This document shows positions 16,299 to 25,132 of a DNA stretch of 33,500 nucleotides, one piece after another. The stretch is from Candidatus Omnitrophota bacterium. GTDB taxonomy: Bacteria; Omnitrophota; Gorgyraeia; Zapsychrales; Zapsychraceae. The position numbers were made by a program, and so were the translations under genes. Position 1 is the first letter of the stretch. Each line of letters opens with the position of its first letter. Under the pieces are notes generated by a model. It saw nothing but the letters and a program-made list of their open reading frames with translations, was not told the origin of the DNA and did not search any database. The stretch covers positions 1 to 33,500 of the forward strand of contig JAHFGL010000025.1 in NCBI GenBank assembly GCA_023247445.1. Reading direction: 5' to 3'.

Positions 16299-17459
16299 TT
16301 ACTTTCCCATGCCAACTCGTTGACCAACCTGGAACACCTTTCCTTCTGTCTGAATAGAAGGGGCAATAATAATTTCCACATCATGCATTTCTTTAAGGTT
16401 AGACGCGCCCAAAGATCCCATAGACGTCTTAAGCGCTCCAACTAAATTCTGTGAACCATCATCGACTTTCGCTGGACCAAAAAGAATCTCTTTTAAACTT
16501 CCTGTAGTTCCCACCTGAACTCTTGTCCCGCGAGGAAGATTTGCATGCGATGTCGCCATTCCCCAATGATATCCACCACCGGGTGCCTCTTTAGCTTTAG
16601 CAAATGCTGATCCAACCATAACCGCATCAGCCCCAGCAGCAAAAGCTTTGCAAATTTCTCCGCCAATACGCATCCCACCATCGGTAATGATAGGAACATA
16701 TTTTCCTTTACGTTGAAAGAAATGGTCGCGGGCAGCGGCCGTGTCAACGGTTGTTGTTACTTGCGGAACGCCAATGCCTAAAACACCACGTGTCGTGCAA
16801 GCAGCCCCTGGACCAATCCCGACTAATAAACCAGAAACACCAATCTCCATTAAATCAAGCGCCACGTCATAGGTGACACAATTTCCCATGATAATTGGAA
16901 TCTTAGCTGACGCAACGACCTTTCCTATATCAATGATTTTATATTCTTTAGCAATATGTGTGACCGTTGCCACCGTTGATTGAATGATAAAAAGATCACA
17001 GCCTGATCTTTGAGCAATGGCTAAAAACCGTTGTGCATTTTGGGGAATACAGCTAACAATGGCAGGAACCTTGTGGCTTTTTATTTCTTTGATACGCTTG
17101 GCGATAAGCTCTTCTTTGACAGGCTTTAAATAAATATTCTGGACAAGCTTGGTAGCTTCTTGTGGAGTGGCACCAGCGATTTGTTTTAAGACATCGCCTG
17201 GATTATCATAACGCGTTTGAATCCCATCTAAATTAAGAACCGCGATGCCGCCTAACTTTCCCATTTCAACCGCAAAATTAACATCAACCACGCCATCCAT
17301 CGCTGCTGCTAAAATTGGAATCTTAAATGACTTTCCATCAATCTTCCAACTAATATCAACTTCATTTGGATTGACCGTTACCCGGCCAGGAACTAAAGCT
17401 ACTTCATCAAATCCATAACATCGTCTCGCTCGACGATCTTTACCAATCCATTCGGCCAT
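16299..17459 (-). CDS. guaB3: GuaB3-type IMP dehydrogenase family protein
   Basis: 386-residue TIM-barrel enzyme of the IMPDH/GMP reductase family. It starts with RRCYGFDEVALVPG; GuaB3 proteins of actinobacteria and cyanobacteria have the same length and no CBS pair, while classical GuaB is about 490 residues with CBS domains. The active-site loop is GIGPGAACTTRGVLGIGVPQ with the catalytic Cys in AACTTR, and the phosphate-binding part is ITDGGMRIGGEICKAFAAGADAVMVGSAFA. The flap region holds the motif GTTGSLKEILFGPAK. The reaction is probably NAD-dependent oxidation of IMP to XMP, feeding the adjacent guaA. GGAGAG precedes the ATG, and a consensus promoter lies at 17590-17617, giving a 5' leader of about 125 bases. 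Confidence 0.85.
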   Translation of the reverse strand: MAEWIGKDRRARRCYGFDEVALVPGRVTVNPNEVDISWKIDGKSFKIPILAAAMDGVVDVNFAVEMGKLGGIAVLNLDGIQTRYDNPGDVLKQIAGATPQEATKLVQNIYLKPVKEELIAKRIKEIKSHKVPAIVSCIPQNAQRFLAIAQRSGCDLFIIQSTVATVTHIAKEYKIIDIGKVVASAKIPIIMGNCVTYDVALDLMEIGVSGLLVGIGPGAACTTRGVLGIGVPQVTTTVDTAAARDHFFQRKGKYVPIITDGGMRIGGEICKAFAAGADAVMVGSAFAKAKEAPGGGYHWGMATSHANLPRGTRVQVGTTGSLKEILFGPAKVDDGSQNLVGALKTSMGSLGASNLKEMHDVEIIIAPSIQTEGKVFQVGQRVGMGK

Positions 17460-17589
17460 AAATCACTCTCTCCATTTTAAAATGTCCAAAAAAATTAAAA
17501 ACCAAGAGTATCATTCTTACACAACGCTATGTGCCAGAACCAGTTGCTTGCTTGATAAAAATGTATTTTGGGGTTTTAAGTATGAGATT

Positions 17590-17617
17590 AATATAATGAT
17601 TTTTCTTTAAATGTCAA
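17590..17617 (-). promoter_or_regulatory. Sigma70 promoter of guaB3-guaA
   Basis: TTGACA (17612-17617) and TATATT (17590-17595) on the minus strand with a 16-base spacer. The likely start site near 17583 gives a leader of about 125 bases before guaB3. I see no guanine/adenine riboswitch core or other recognisable regulatory fold in that leader. Confidence 0.7.
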
Positions 17618-17634
17618 CAACAAATACGGACAGC

Positions 17635-17678
17635 CTCTGGGAAATAGGAACAGTGCTCTATTTTCTAAGCCCCCAGAG
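17635..17678. terminator. Bulged hairpin downstream of the porin gene (possible terminator of the nitrate operon)
   Basis: CTCTGGG (17635-17641) pairs with CCCAGAG (17672-17678), and the inner AAATAG (17642-17647) pairs with CTATTT (17658-17663), leaving an eight-base bulge on one side. It lies 44 bases after the porin stop and just upstream of the guaB3 promoter. There is no T run, so intrinsic termination is doubtful; it may still mark the end of the nitrate transcript. Confidence 0.4.
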
Positions 17679-17721
17679 CGCTATCCAAATTTTTAATGAA
17701 TTTTCTTAAGATTATGTTTTC

Positions 17722-19113
17722 TTACAAGGAAAATGTCGTCTGCAAATAAAAAAAGTCAGTGTCATCGTTAGCGCCAGTTTCTTGAAGATATTTACCGGCA
17801 AAGAAATGGCCATATCCTGCCTGCACAGCCACATTATTATTTAATTTGTAATCTAACAATAGATCAATTTCGTCTCCGACATGTGGGCTAACACCAGCGA
17901 TACTCGTTGCTGCTGTTCTTGTGACTGTACGGCCTACGGAATAAAAGGAATCCTTGGGCGTATCAAGAAAAATTAAATGCATATCGGCCTGCAATCTCAA
18001 TTTTTTACTTGGTTTGGCGCTTACTTGGAAACGATAATCATTTAAGTTCTGTAAACTGATCAAATCCATATACCCATAAAAAAGATGGTTGGTTGGATAA
18101 AGGTTATCAAAAGTCGTCATCTTGCCATCGGTGGGATCAGAATCGCCTGAACCATAATCAAATTCAAAAGCGATCCGCGGCTGCCATGGCTTTTGAAAGG
18201 TATATCCCAAAATACCAACGGCCATCATCGCTCGCACATCCTGATCTTTAAAATTTCCCCACTGGCCAGCTACTTCTAATTCATAATCAATGCCACTGGA
18301 GAATGCTTTTTTAAGTCGTCCGCCAAAAGTATAATTATCTATTTCACTAGAGCCATTTGGACCGAAGGAAATATTTTTGTACGTAGCTCGCCTAATAAGG
18401 TAATTTTCAACCAGTGTTTCGTGAAAAACCTTCATCGTCGCGTAATAGGCCCACATCCGGTCTTTATTTGATCCATCGAAAAGATCATCCGCTTGACGTG
18501 GACTTTTAATGGGACTTTTTTCTCCCGCAAAAATATCCAATTGAGTATGAAACGTTGAGAAATGCATGCCAAGCTTACCGCCATCAAAAGTCTGGGCTAC
18601 GTTTGACCAGTTAAATGCCCCGAGCAAGCGTTGTGCCCCATACGAAAATTCTTGCCGACCAGCACGTAGCGATAATTTATTTAAAGTAAGTGCTTCAACT
18701 ATAACCGTATCTTCGTAATCAACATAAAGTTGCCGAAGGTCCATGAAATTTTCAAAGGCTGTTTTATTGACAAACTTATCATTGGCGATCCGCGAATCCT
18801 GCCATTGGGTAAATAACTTCAGCGGCTTAATCGGAATCCACTGTAAAGTTAAACGACTACGAAAAAGATCAAAAGTATCTTCATCACCTAACGAATCATC
18901 AAAATCATAATTATTTCGATACTCAAGTCGATGCCGAAATTCCATATCCGCGTTAAGGTAAGGCGGAAGATGCTTATTAAGAATTTCCCCCGCCTGGACA
19001 TACACAATTTTCCCCATCGCTAAAGTAAGACCCAACAACAATATCGTTAAAGATCGTTGTCCAATAAAATTCTTATGCTGATTAGTTTTTAAATTCTTCC
19101 CAAGATGTCGCAT
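17722..19113 (-). CDS. Alginate-export-type outer-membrane porin
   Basis: 463-residue predicted beta-barrel. Residues 1-42 form a signal peptide (GQRSLTILLLGLTLAMG, ending near VQAGE). The mature chain has alternating amphipathic strands and the alginate_exp-family landmarks: an N-terminal ADMEFRHRLEYRNNYDF block, SRLTLQWIPIKPLKLFTQWQDSR and LSLRAGRQEFSYGAQRLLGAFNWSNVAQTFDG. It ends in FFYLQTTFSL, with the terminal aromatic-x-Leu pattern of outer-membrane proteins. The start is set at 19113: AAGGAGG lies five bases upstream, whereas the ATG at 19137, which abuts the nrtD stop, has no site. Last gene of the nitrate cluster, so it is inferred to admit nitrate/nitrite rather than alginate; the substrate is unproven. 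Confidence 0.8.
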   Translation of the reverse strand: MRHLGKNLKTNQHKNFIGQRSLTILLLGLTLAMGKIVYVQAGEILNKHLPPYLNADMEFRHRLEYRNNYDFDDSLGDEDTFDLFRSRLTLQWIPIKPLKLFTQWQDSRIANDKFVNKTAFENFMDLRQLYVDYEDTVIVEALTLNKLSLRAGRQEFSYGAQRLLGAFNWSNVAQTFDGGKLGMHFSTFHTQLDIFAGEKSPIKSPRQADDLFDGSNKDRMWAYYATMKVFHETLVENYLIRRATYKNISFGPNGSSEIDNYTFGGRLKKAFSSGIDYELEVAGQWGNFKDQDVRAMMAVGILGYTFQKPWQPRIAFEFDYGSGDSDPTDGKMTTFDNLYPTNHLFYGYMDLISLQNLNDYRFQVSAKPSKKLRLQADMHLIFLDTPKDSFYSVGRTVTRTAATSIAGVSPHVGDEIDLLLDYKLNNNVAVQAGYGHFFAGKYLQETGANDDTDFFYLQTTFSL

Positions 19114-19137
19114 TAGAGCCTCCTTAAATTTTTTCAT

Positions 19138-20004
19138 TTAAACTGAAATTGGAATCTTTACAGCGGTCGCCGAAGTTGTTTCTGTTTTAGTTTCACTACT
19201 TTTAACTTTCATTGATGGAGTTGACTCCTGATGCATTCGTCCTTCCAAAAAATCAATCAGATGTCCACGATTTTTATAATAGTCTGGATGATCAATGATT
19301 TCTTTTCGATGTCGCGGCCGGCCAAAATTAATCGAAAGAATATCTCCCACTTTCGCCCGCGGACCGTTGGTCATCATGACCACGCGATCGGATAAGAAAA
19401 TAGCTTCATCGACATCGTGTGTAACCATAATGGCGGTAATTTTCTCGCGCGACCAAACCTCTAAAAGAACTTCCTGTAAATCGGCACGCGTTAAAGAATC
19501 CAGCATACCAAAAGGCTCATCCAAAAGTAATAACTTTGGTTTAAGGGCAAAGGCGCGCGCGATTCCAACCCGTTGTTTCATGCCGTTTGATAACTCCGCT
19601 GCCTTTTTATAAAATGAGTTGCCTAAACCAACTCGATTCAAATAATATTTACAGATATCTTCTCGCTGTTTTTTTGTTCCATGAGGAAATACTTGATTGA
19701 CACCTAACATAACATTTTCAAGCGAGGTCATCCAGGGAAATAAACTCGGAGATTGAAACACAATACCGCGATCTGGACCCGGACGATCAATTTGTTGAGT
19801 CGCTAAGAAAATATAACCCGATGTGATGTCGTTTAGTCCAGCGGCCATCATAAGCGCGGTTGATTTTCCACAACCAGAATGACCGATGATCGAAACAAAT
19901 TCTCCCTTGGCAACCTTTAAATCAAAACCCTCCAAGACGACAAATGGTCCTTTGGGTGTCGGATATATTTTTGATACATTGCTAAATTCAAGGTAATTGT
20001 CCAT
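19138..20004 (-). CDS. Nitrate/sulfonate-type ABC transporter ATPase (NrtD-like)
   Basis: 288 residues. ABC ATPase with Walker A GHSGCGKST at about 42-50, a Q-loop region with VFQSPSLFPWMT, signature LSNGMKQRVGIARA, Walker B LLLLDEPFGMLD and the H-switch VTHDVDEA. The start MDNYLEFSNVSKIYPTPKGPF and the REKITAIMV segment match the NrtD/SsuB/TauB group for nitrate, sulfonate or taurine import; location in a nitrate cluster points to nitrate. The ATG at 20004 has GGAGG four bases upstream and is preferred over the adjacent TTG at 20007. No permease or binding-protein gene is present in the window, and the gene just upstream is a wreck of a second ATPase, so this protein may have lost its partner. 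Confidence 0.85.
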   Translation of the reverse strand: MDNYLEFSNVSKIYPTPKGPFVVLEGFDLKVAKGEFVSIIGHSGCGKSTALMMAAGLNDITSGYIFLATQQIDRPGPDRGIVFQSPSLFPWMTSLENVMLGVNQVFPHGTKKQREDICKYYLNRVGLGNSFYKKAAELSNGMKQRVGIARAFALKPKLLLLDEPFGMLDSLTRADLQEVLLEVWSREKITAIMVTHDVDEAIFLSDRVVMMTNGPRAKVGDILSINFGRPRHRKEIIDHPDYYKNRGHLIDFLEGRMHQESTPSMKVKSSETKTETTSATAVKIPISV

Positions 20005-20021
20005 CAATCCTCCATTTTGCT

Positions 20022-20193
20022 TTACCGTAAAACTTTTGGCTCTAAATCCGGCAGGATAAATTTCTCAAGCTGTGATTCACTTTTATTTTTCATGCCGACA
20101 TCAATTTTGAAGTTAATATTTTTTAAAACTTCAGTACGGTTTTTTTCCTTCGCCGTATCCTTTACTTACATTTTTGAATTCTAAAAAGGCCAT
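20022..20193 (-). pseudogene. Remnant of a nitrate ABC transporter ATPase (frameshifted and internally deleted)
   Basis: From ATG 20193 the minus strand encodes MAFLEFKNVSKGYGEGKK and then hits a stop. A run of seven A lies at the break. Removing one A restores GYGEGKNRTEVLKNINFKID, the typical start of an NrtC/NrtD-like ATPase just before Walker A. The restored frame then passes straight into about 24 unrelated residues (MKNKSESQLEKF ... LEPKVLR) and a stop at 20022, with no Walker A, signature or Walker B. So there is a one-base insertion plus a large deletion joining the ATPase start to the tail of another reading frame, possibly of the lost transporter genes. The intact NrtD-like gene begins 17 bp later. 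Confidence 0.75.
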
Positions 20194-20207
20194 AAAATTA
20201 TCCTCGA

Positions 20208-20266
20208 GATTCGTCATCCTAAGGAACGCCTGAGATTCTCGCTTAAAGCATGCGGGAATGACAATC
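20208..20266. repeat. Short interspersed element with GTCAT inverted ends
   Basis: The element begins GATTCGTCATCC and ends GGGAATGACAATC, inverted copies with a few mismatches; the centre has CTGAGATTCTCGC and GCATGCGGG words. It resembles the GTCATTCCCGC family of small non-coding palindromes seen in many bacteria. It lies between the PAS-LuxR gene and the ATPase remnant, next to the presumed deletion. Confidence 0.5.
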
Positions 20267-20293
20267 TTTTATCATTCTTAGGATATGTTCTAG

Positions 20294-21202
20294 TTATTGC
20301 TTTGATGAGGGCAAGCGAATTGTTGCAGGATTGTCCATAAGCGACTGCAGATATGTGGCGAGATTGATATTCTTTTGGGATATATCCAATTTCTTCCTAA
20401 TACGATTTCGCTGATTCTCGATGGTTCGGCACGAAGTTCTCAGAAGCTCCGCCATTTCCTTTGTGCTCTGACCATTCTTGATCATGTCACAAATTTCAAT
20501 TTCTCGAGCGGTCAACCCCCATTGTCGCTGGCTAATGGCGCGTCCGAACCCGGCCGTTAATTGTTTCAGATTTTCTTCTAGCAATAAAATATTTTTACGA
20601 TCAAGCGTGCTCCCTTTTCTTCGCAACTTATCTAGAGTAGGCAAAATAACTTTTTCGACATTAGCCATGACATCATCTTTGATTTGATTTTTTTCGATCT
20701 CAATTTGTGCCAATATTTCACGTAAGGCCGAATTTTTTTGTTCCAAAGCCTGTTTTTGTTCTTGAAGTTCTCTGGCGGAGAGTTTTAAAGCCTCCTCAAT
20801 TTTTTCTTTTTGAGTAATATCCATCACGCTTCCACGAGTATTGATAAGATTTCCAGCTTGATCAAACTTAGCCGTCGCATTTAAAACCACTCGAAGGCGA
20901 TGTCCATCCTTATGAATCAAGGTGTAATACAAATTAAGAACCTTCCCGTGCTTATTTAAATCATGCCAATGTTTTTGAAAAAGAAATTGTTCTTCCGGGA
21001 CAATTAAATCCGCCCAGGTCTTTTTGCCAACGACCTCTTCATAGGTATAGCCAATCATATCTAGCTCCGCCTGATTAATATCAATAAACATTCGATCCGG
21101 ACCAAAGATATGAAAACCAATGGGCGCATTATCAAAAAAATCGCGGAGATATTTGACTTCACTAACCAAAGAATCAGTTGTCGCTTCAAAATCAATAGCC
21201 AT
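20294..21202 (-). CDS. PAS-domain LuxR-type transcription regulator
   Basis: 302 residues. A PAS domain covers about 15-135 (FFDNAPIGFHIFGPDRMFIDIN ... GSVMDITQ, with the PAC tail). A coiled-coil linker follows at about 136-190 (EEALKLSARELQEQKQALEQ). A conserved helical segment at about 190-228 (VILPTLDKLRRKGSTLDRKN) leads to a LuxR/GerE helix-turn-helix at about 232-290 (LTAREIEICDMIKNGQSTK ... RTIENQRNRIRKKL). There is no signal peptide or membrane span, so it is a cytosolic sensor-regulator. It is embedded in the nitrate cluster 39 bp after nasA and probably controls it. Its last 110 residues are paralogous to the short regulator at 30233-30595. The ligand of the PAS domain is not evident. 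Confidence 0.88.
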   Translation of the reverse strand: MAIDFEATTDSLVSEVKYLRDFFDNAPIGFHIFGPDRMFIDINQAELDMIGYTYEEVVGKKTWADLIVPEEQFLFQKHWHDLNKHGKVLNLYYTLIHKDGHRLRVVLNATAKFDQAGNLINTRGSVMDITQKEKIEEALKLSARELQEQKQALEQKNSALREILAQIEIEKNQIKDDVMANVEKVILPTLDKLRRKGSTLDRKNILLLEENLKQLTAGFGRAISQRQWGLTAREIEICDMIKNGQSTKEMAELLRTSCRTIENQRNRIRKKLDISQKNINLATYLQSLMDNPATIRLPSSKQ

Positions 21203-21241
21203 TAGTTTCTTCTTTCTAAAGTTGATAAATATTTAATTTCA

Positions 21242-23446
21242 TCATGGTTCATAAGGGCTTTTTGAAACATTCGCGGCACAAATTTTATACGATGGCTGAC
21301 GCGAATAGGGATCAAAGATGGCCAAGGTTAATTGATTAGTTTCCGGATAATGCATGGGAATAAAAATTTGTCCGGGCTTAACGGTCGTGACAAGACTCGC
21401 CTGGGCTTTGATTCTTCCTCGGAGAGTTGCCACAAAAACCAATTGCCCTTGCTCGATACCGCGACGCTTGGCATCATCGGCATTAATCTCCACGTAAACT
21501 TGCGATGGATATAGCTTGCGCAAAATCGCTGACTTCGCTGTCCGCGTCTGCGTATGCCACTGCGAAGACGTACCCCGACCAGTCAAAAGAAGAAATGGAT
21601 ACTGTTCATCGGCAATCTCCGGTAGTGGCCGCTCGTCTTCAAATAAAAATTTAGCTTTATGATCGTGATGAAAAAACTGACCATCCTCAAAAAGACGACG
21701 CTCATGCGACGCATGAGCACTCCCCTCGGGGAAAGGCCATTGAATCCCACCCAAACGATCAATCATCGCATAATCATCAATCCCTGTAATGTCGCAGGGT
21801 TGGCCGCGGGAAATATTCTTTAAAATTTGAAACGTCTCTTCTGGCGAACTCCACTTGGCAAACATCCGTTCACAGCCCCAATAACGCGCGACCAATTTAA
21901 AGATATCAAAGTCCGGCATCGCCCGACCAGGCGCCTTAGTCACTTTCTTAATCACACCAACTCTTCGCTCAGAATTTATAAAAGTTCCTTCTTTCTCCCC
22001 CCAACCGGCCGCCGGCAAAACAAGATGCGCTGTTTGCGCGGTTTCGGTTGTGTGATACATATCTTGAACAACCAAAAATTCTAAATTTTTTAAATAATCT
22101 TTTAACTGATTTTGATTAATCCATGAATGAACAGGATTGGTGGCAATAATCCAAAGCCCTTTAATTTTTTTACTAATCACGCCTTCAATAATCTGATCAT
22201 ACGCCCAGCTGTTTTGTTGTGGAATGACCGCGGGATCAAGTTCTAAAATATCGGCAATCTTTTGCCGATGAACTGGATTTAAAAAATCATGGCCGCCTAA
22301 AAGATTTGTGGTGTTACTAAAAAGCCTTGAACCCATGGCATTGCATTGGCCGGTGATTGAATTCGCTCCCGTGCCTGGCCGACCGATATTTCCCGTCATA
22401 AGCGCCAAATTTATAATCGCCTGCGCGGTGCGTACACCTTCATAACTTTGGTTAACACCCATCGTCCACCAAAAGGAAACGCGTTTACCCAAATAAATGG
22501 CTGAGGCAAATTCATAAAGTTGCCGTTTATGAAGACCTGAAATCTCCGCTACAAACTCCGGAGAATATTTTTTTACATGCTCTTTAAAGGCATCAAAATG
22601 ATTCGTATGTTTCTTGATAAAATTTTCACGGATCCATCCTTCTTCAATCAAGATATGCGCGAGGCCATATAATAAAACCAAATCGGATTTAGGATTAATC
22701 GCGTAATGCTTGGTCGCGGCCATCGCTGTTTCGGTCTTGCGCGGATCAACAACAATAATTTCCGGATCATGTGGATTCATCTTGACCCTTTCCCACATAA
22801 TTGGATGCGCAATGCAAGGATTCGCCCCAATAAAAACAATCACATCGGATTCTTCAAAATCTTTGTAAGTATACGGTGGAGCGTCAAAACCAAAGGATTG
22901 TTTATAAGCGACCGCTGAGGTCGCCATACATTGACGAGTATTACTATCAAAATGCGAAACACCCATACCAAATTTTACCAGCGCACCCAACATCGCCATC
23001 TCTTCCATTGGAATTTGTCCCGTGCTTAAAACGGCGACGCTATCTTTCCCAAAGGTTTGTTGAATTCGAACAAAATTATTAACAAACTCAAGCATTGCCG
23101 TGTGCCAATCGACACTCTCAAACTTACCATCTTTATTTCGTAGCAGTGGATGACTCGCGCGGTCCAGTGCTTTAAGTGGTGATAAAACTTCCCATCCTTT
23201 GGGACACGCAAATCCAAGATTGACCGGATAATTGGCGGTGGGAGTGACATTAATCGCTTGACCCTCTTTAATATGCACATCAAGGCTACAGCCCGTCGAG
23301 CAATAACCGCAAATCATACTGACGGTTTGATCAGGTAAAAGACGCTGTGGCAGCTGACCTAATCCAAAAGCACTTGGTGTCAGGATCAACTCTTCTGTTA
23401 ATGGTCCCGTGTCTTGATAAATTAATTTTTTAAGATTTCGAATCAT
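21242..23446 (-). CDS. nasA: Assimilatory nitrate reductase catalytic subunit, molybdopterin type
   Basis: 734-residue Mo-bisMGD oxidoreductase reducing nitrate to nitrite. An N-terminal [4Fe-4S] site is formed by Cys46, Cys49, Cys53 and Cys81 (ICGYCSTGC ... FACPKGW). The likely Mo ligand is Cys172 in [17 protein letters not shown] and [14 protein letters not shown] are family markers. The C-terminal molydop-binding domain at about 620-730 has [21 protein letters not shown]. There is no twin-arginine signal, so the enzyme is cytoplasmic, as expected for assimilation. It lacks the extra C-terminal [2Fe-2S] domain of some NasA proteins. Three bases separate its ATG from the stop of the iron-sulfur/anchor gene, its presumed electron donor. 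A formate dehydrogenase is the main alternative, but nirBD and narK make nitrate reductase the better call. Confidence 0.88.
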   Translation of the reverse strand: MIRNLKKLIYQDTGPLTEELILTPSAFGLGQLPQRLLPDQTVSMICGYCSTGCSLDVHIKEGQAINVTPTANYPVNLGFACPKGWEVLSPLKALDRASHPLLRNKDGKFESVDWHTAMLEFVNNFVRIQQTFGKDSVAVLSTGQIPMEEMAMLGALVKFGMGVSHFDSNTRQCMATSAVAYKQSFGFDAPPYTYKDFEESDVIVFIGANPCIAHPIMWERVKMNPHDPEIIVVDPRKTETAMAATKHYAINPKSDLVLLYGLAHILIEEGWIRENFIKKHTNHFDAFKEHVKKYSPEFVAEISGLHKRQLYEFASAIYLGKRVSFWWTMGVNQSYEGVRTAQAIINLALMTGNIGRPGTGANSITGQCNAMGSRLFSNTTNLLGGHDFLNPVHRQKIADILELDPAVIPQQNSWAYDQIIEGVISKKIKGLWIIATNPVHSWINQNQLKDYLKNLEFLVVQDMYHTTETAQTAHLVLPAAGWGEKEGTFINSERRVGVIKKVTKAPGRAMPDFDIFKLVARYWGCERMFAKWSSPEETFQILKNISRGQPCDITGIDDYAMIDRLGGIQWPFPEGSAHASHERRLFEDGQFFHHDHKAKFLFEDERPLPEIADEQYPFLLLTGRGTSSQWHTQTRTAKSAILRKLYPSQVYVEINADDAKRRGIEQGQLVFVATLRGRIKAQASLVTTVKPGQIFIPMHYPETNQLTLAIFDPYSRQPSYKICAANVSKSPYEP

Positions 23447-23449
23447 TGT

Positions 23450-25120
23450 CTAACCTGTTTTTGTAAGATGAAAAGGCACAACCGCTCGAAAAAACAAATA
23501 TCGTTCAAGAAATTCCCCAGCCATAAGAAAAACAAACGCAGCCCAAATCGAAATAACAATTTTTATTCCCGCGTAGGGAGAATAATAATCGATCGAGAGA
23601 ATAAATAGCGGCAATAAAATTCCGCCGATTGTTCCCAAAGCAAAACGCCATAATGTAATATTTTTCAGCGGCCTAACCATGAGAACAGCTGTCTTTTTAA
23701 AAAAATGCTGATCGTCACTTTTCAAGAAACAAAAAATCGTTGATTCGATTGTCATCTTTATAAAACTTAAAACTAATATAATCGAACAAAACATTTTTCC
23801 AAAACGGGCCATGACCGAAGGAATTAGAAATGGCGCCTGGATCATGGTGCAAGCTAGAGAAATCGCAAGACTCATGACAAATCCCAAAATCGTCATGGTC
23901 ATCAAAAATTTAATCGTCGTCAAATTCGTATCCCAAAACGGTCGTTTGGTATCACGATAAACCATGACCGAACATAACACCCCAATCAAACCACTTAAAA
24001 AAACCAAATGACTCATCACATCTAAAATGGCCGCCCCTCCTAAAAATGGTTTTAATGTTTGCGCGATGGTTTCACTGCGTGCACATAAAACATACATGAC
24101 GGCCAATTGCGCAAAAATCCCAAAGGCAAGAATTTCTCGCGAGAGCCATGAGGTCATGAGTCCTAGAACCGCACGAAAAGCTAAATGCGGTCGACCCAGA
24201 TGAAAAATACTCGCCGCCAGAGCCACGAGTCCTGTACTTAAGGCAACCCACACATGAACCGAAGAAAGAACGGCGCTTAACCCACTACCAATAAGTTTTC
24301 GTAAAATTATTTCGGCCAAAAATGTTCCAACGGAGAGCTGCGTTAAAACGAGCATAAAAACCAGCGGCAAATGAGAATGTTCTGGCTTTAAATTAAGATA
24401 ATCAGCCGAGGCCATGTTCGTTGGCAAAGGATGTTTACTTTTATAGCGCGTCGTAGGATAAGTATAATTAGAAGCCGGGGCATCCGGAACATTGACAAAG
24501 TCTTGATAATTCTTTTTTACATCGCTGGTATTAACTATCGTGATTCGAATCGCTCCCGTCGGACAAGCCTTGGCACAAGCCGGCGGTTCATTGGCCTTTA
24601 AACGCCCAATGCACATATCGCATTTATGAACAATCCCGCGTTTCTTATTATATTTGGGAACATCGTACGGACATTTCAAAATGCAGTATTGGCAACCAAA
24701 ACACTGATCATCCAAATGTTTGACGATCCCCGTGGCCTCTTCTTTAATATAGGCTTTCGTTGGACAGCCAGTCATACAAGCAGGTTCAGCGCAATGATGG
24801 CAAGCGGAGGTGACATGTTGAATGACCGGATTTTCCGTCGTGCCGCCCTGGATTAATCCAACCGATCGCCATGTTTCATCTTCGTCTAATCCATTTTCAT
24901 TGTGACACGCAGTTACACAAGCCTTACAGCCCGTGCATTTATCCAAATCGACTTCAAAGGCATATTGCTGCCCAGCACCGGGCACCTTCGATGGAATCAA
25001 TTCTCGATAACGTTTTTGTGTGGGATCAAACTGACGCATGTCATGCAGCTCGGTAAATTTTTCAACGGCTGAGATCAGCGCAGCTTTATCTATCGATTCA
25101 TCGATCATATTGTCTTTCAT
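23450..25120 (-). CDS. Fused DmsB-DmsC-like iron-sulfur and membrane-anchor subunit
   Basis: 556 residues that join two DMSO-reductase-type subunits. Residues about 55-210 hold four ferredoxin-like Cys clusters: CTGCKACVTACH, CHHCAEPACMTGCP, CFGCQYCILKCP, and CDMC with CAKACP. Residues about 250-550 contain about eight membrane spans of the DmsC anchor family, with SVHVWVALSTGLVALAASIFHLGRP containing the HLGRP motif. There is no Tat signal, so the iron-sulfur part should face the cytoplasm. Inferred role: take electrons from menaquinol and pass them through the clusters to NasA, encoded three bases downstream. This replaces the NADH-dependent NasB/NasC or ferredoxin of better-known systems. 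The start at 25120 has no good Shine-Dalgarno site and follows the transporter stop by 12 bp; the second ATG at 25108 is possible. Confidence 0.87.
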   Translation of the reverse strand: MKDNMIDESIDKAALISAVEKFTELHDMRQFDPTQKRYRELIPSKVPGAGQQYAFEVDLDKCTGCKACVTACHNENGLDEDETWRSVGLIQGGTTENPVIQHVTSACHHCAEPACMTGCPTKAYIKEEATGIVKHLDDQCFGCQYCILKCPYDVPKYNKKRGIVHKCDMCIGRLKANEPPACAKACPTGAIRITIVNTSDVKKNYQDFVNVPDAPASNYTYPTTRYKSKHPLPTNMASADYLNLKPEHSHLPLVFMLVLTQLSVGTFLAEIILRKLIGSGLSAVLSSVHVWVALSTGLVALAASIFHLGRPHLAFRAVLGLMTSWLSREILAFGIFAQLAVMYVLCARSETIAQTLKPFLGGAAILDVMSHLVFLSGLIGVLCSVMVYRDTKRPFWDTNLTTIKFLMTMTILGFVMSLAISLACTMIQAPFLIPSVMARFGKMFCSIILVLSFIKMTIESTIFCFLKSDDQHFFKKTAVLMVRPLKNITLWRFALGTIGGILLPLFILSIDYYSPYAGIKIVISIWAAFVFLMAGEFLERYLFFRAVVPFHLTKTG

Positions 25121-25132
25121 GTCAAATCACAT

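Noticed and set aside
17460-17583. Purine riboswitch in the guaB3 leader
   Set aside because: The leader is long enough, but no conserved purine-aptamer core or downstream terminator was found.
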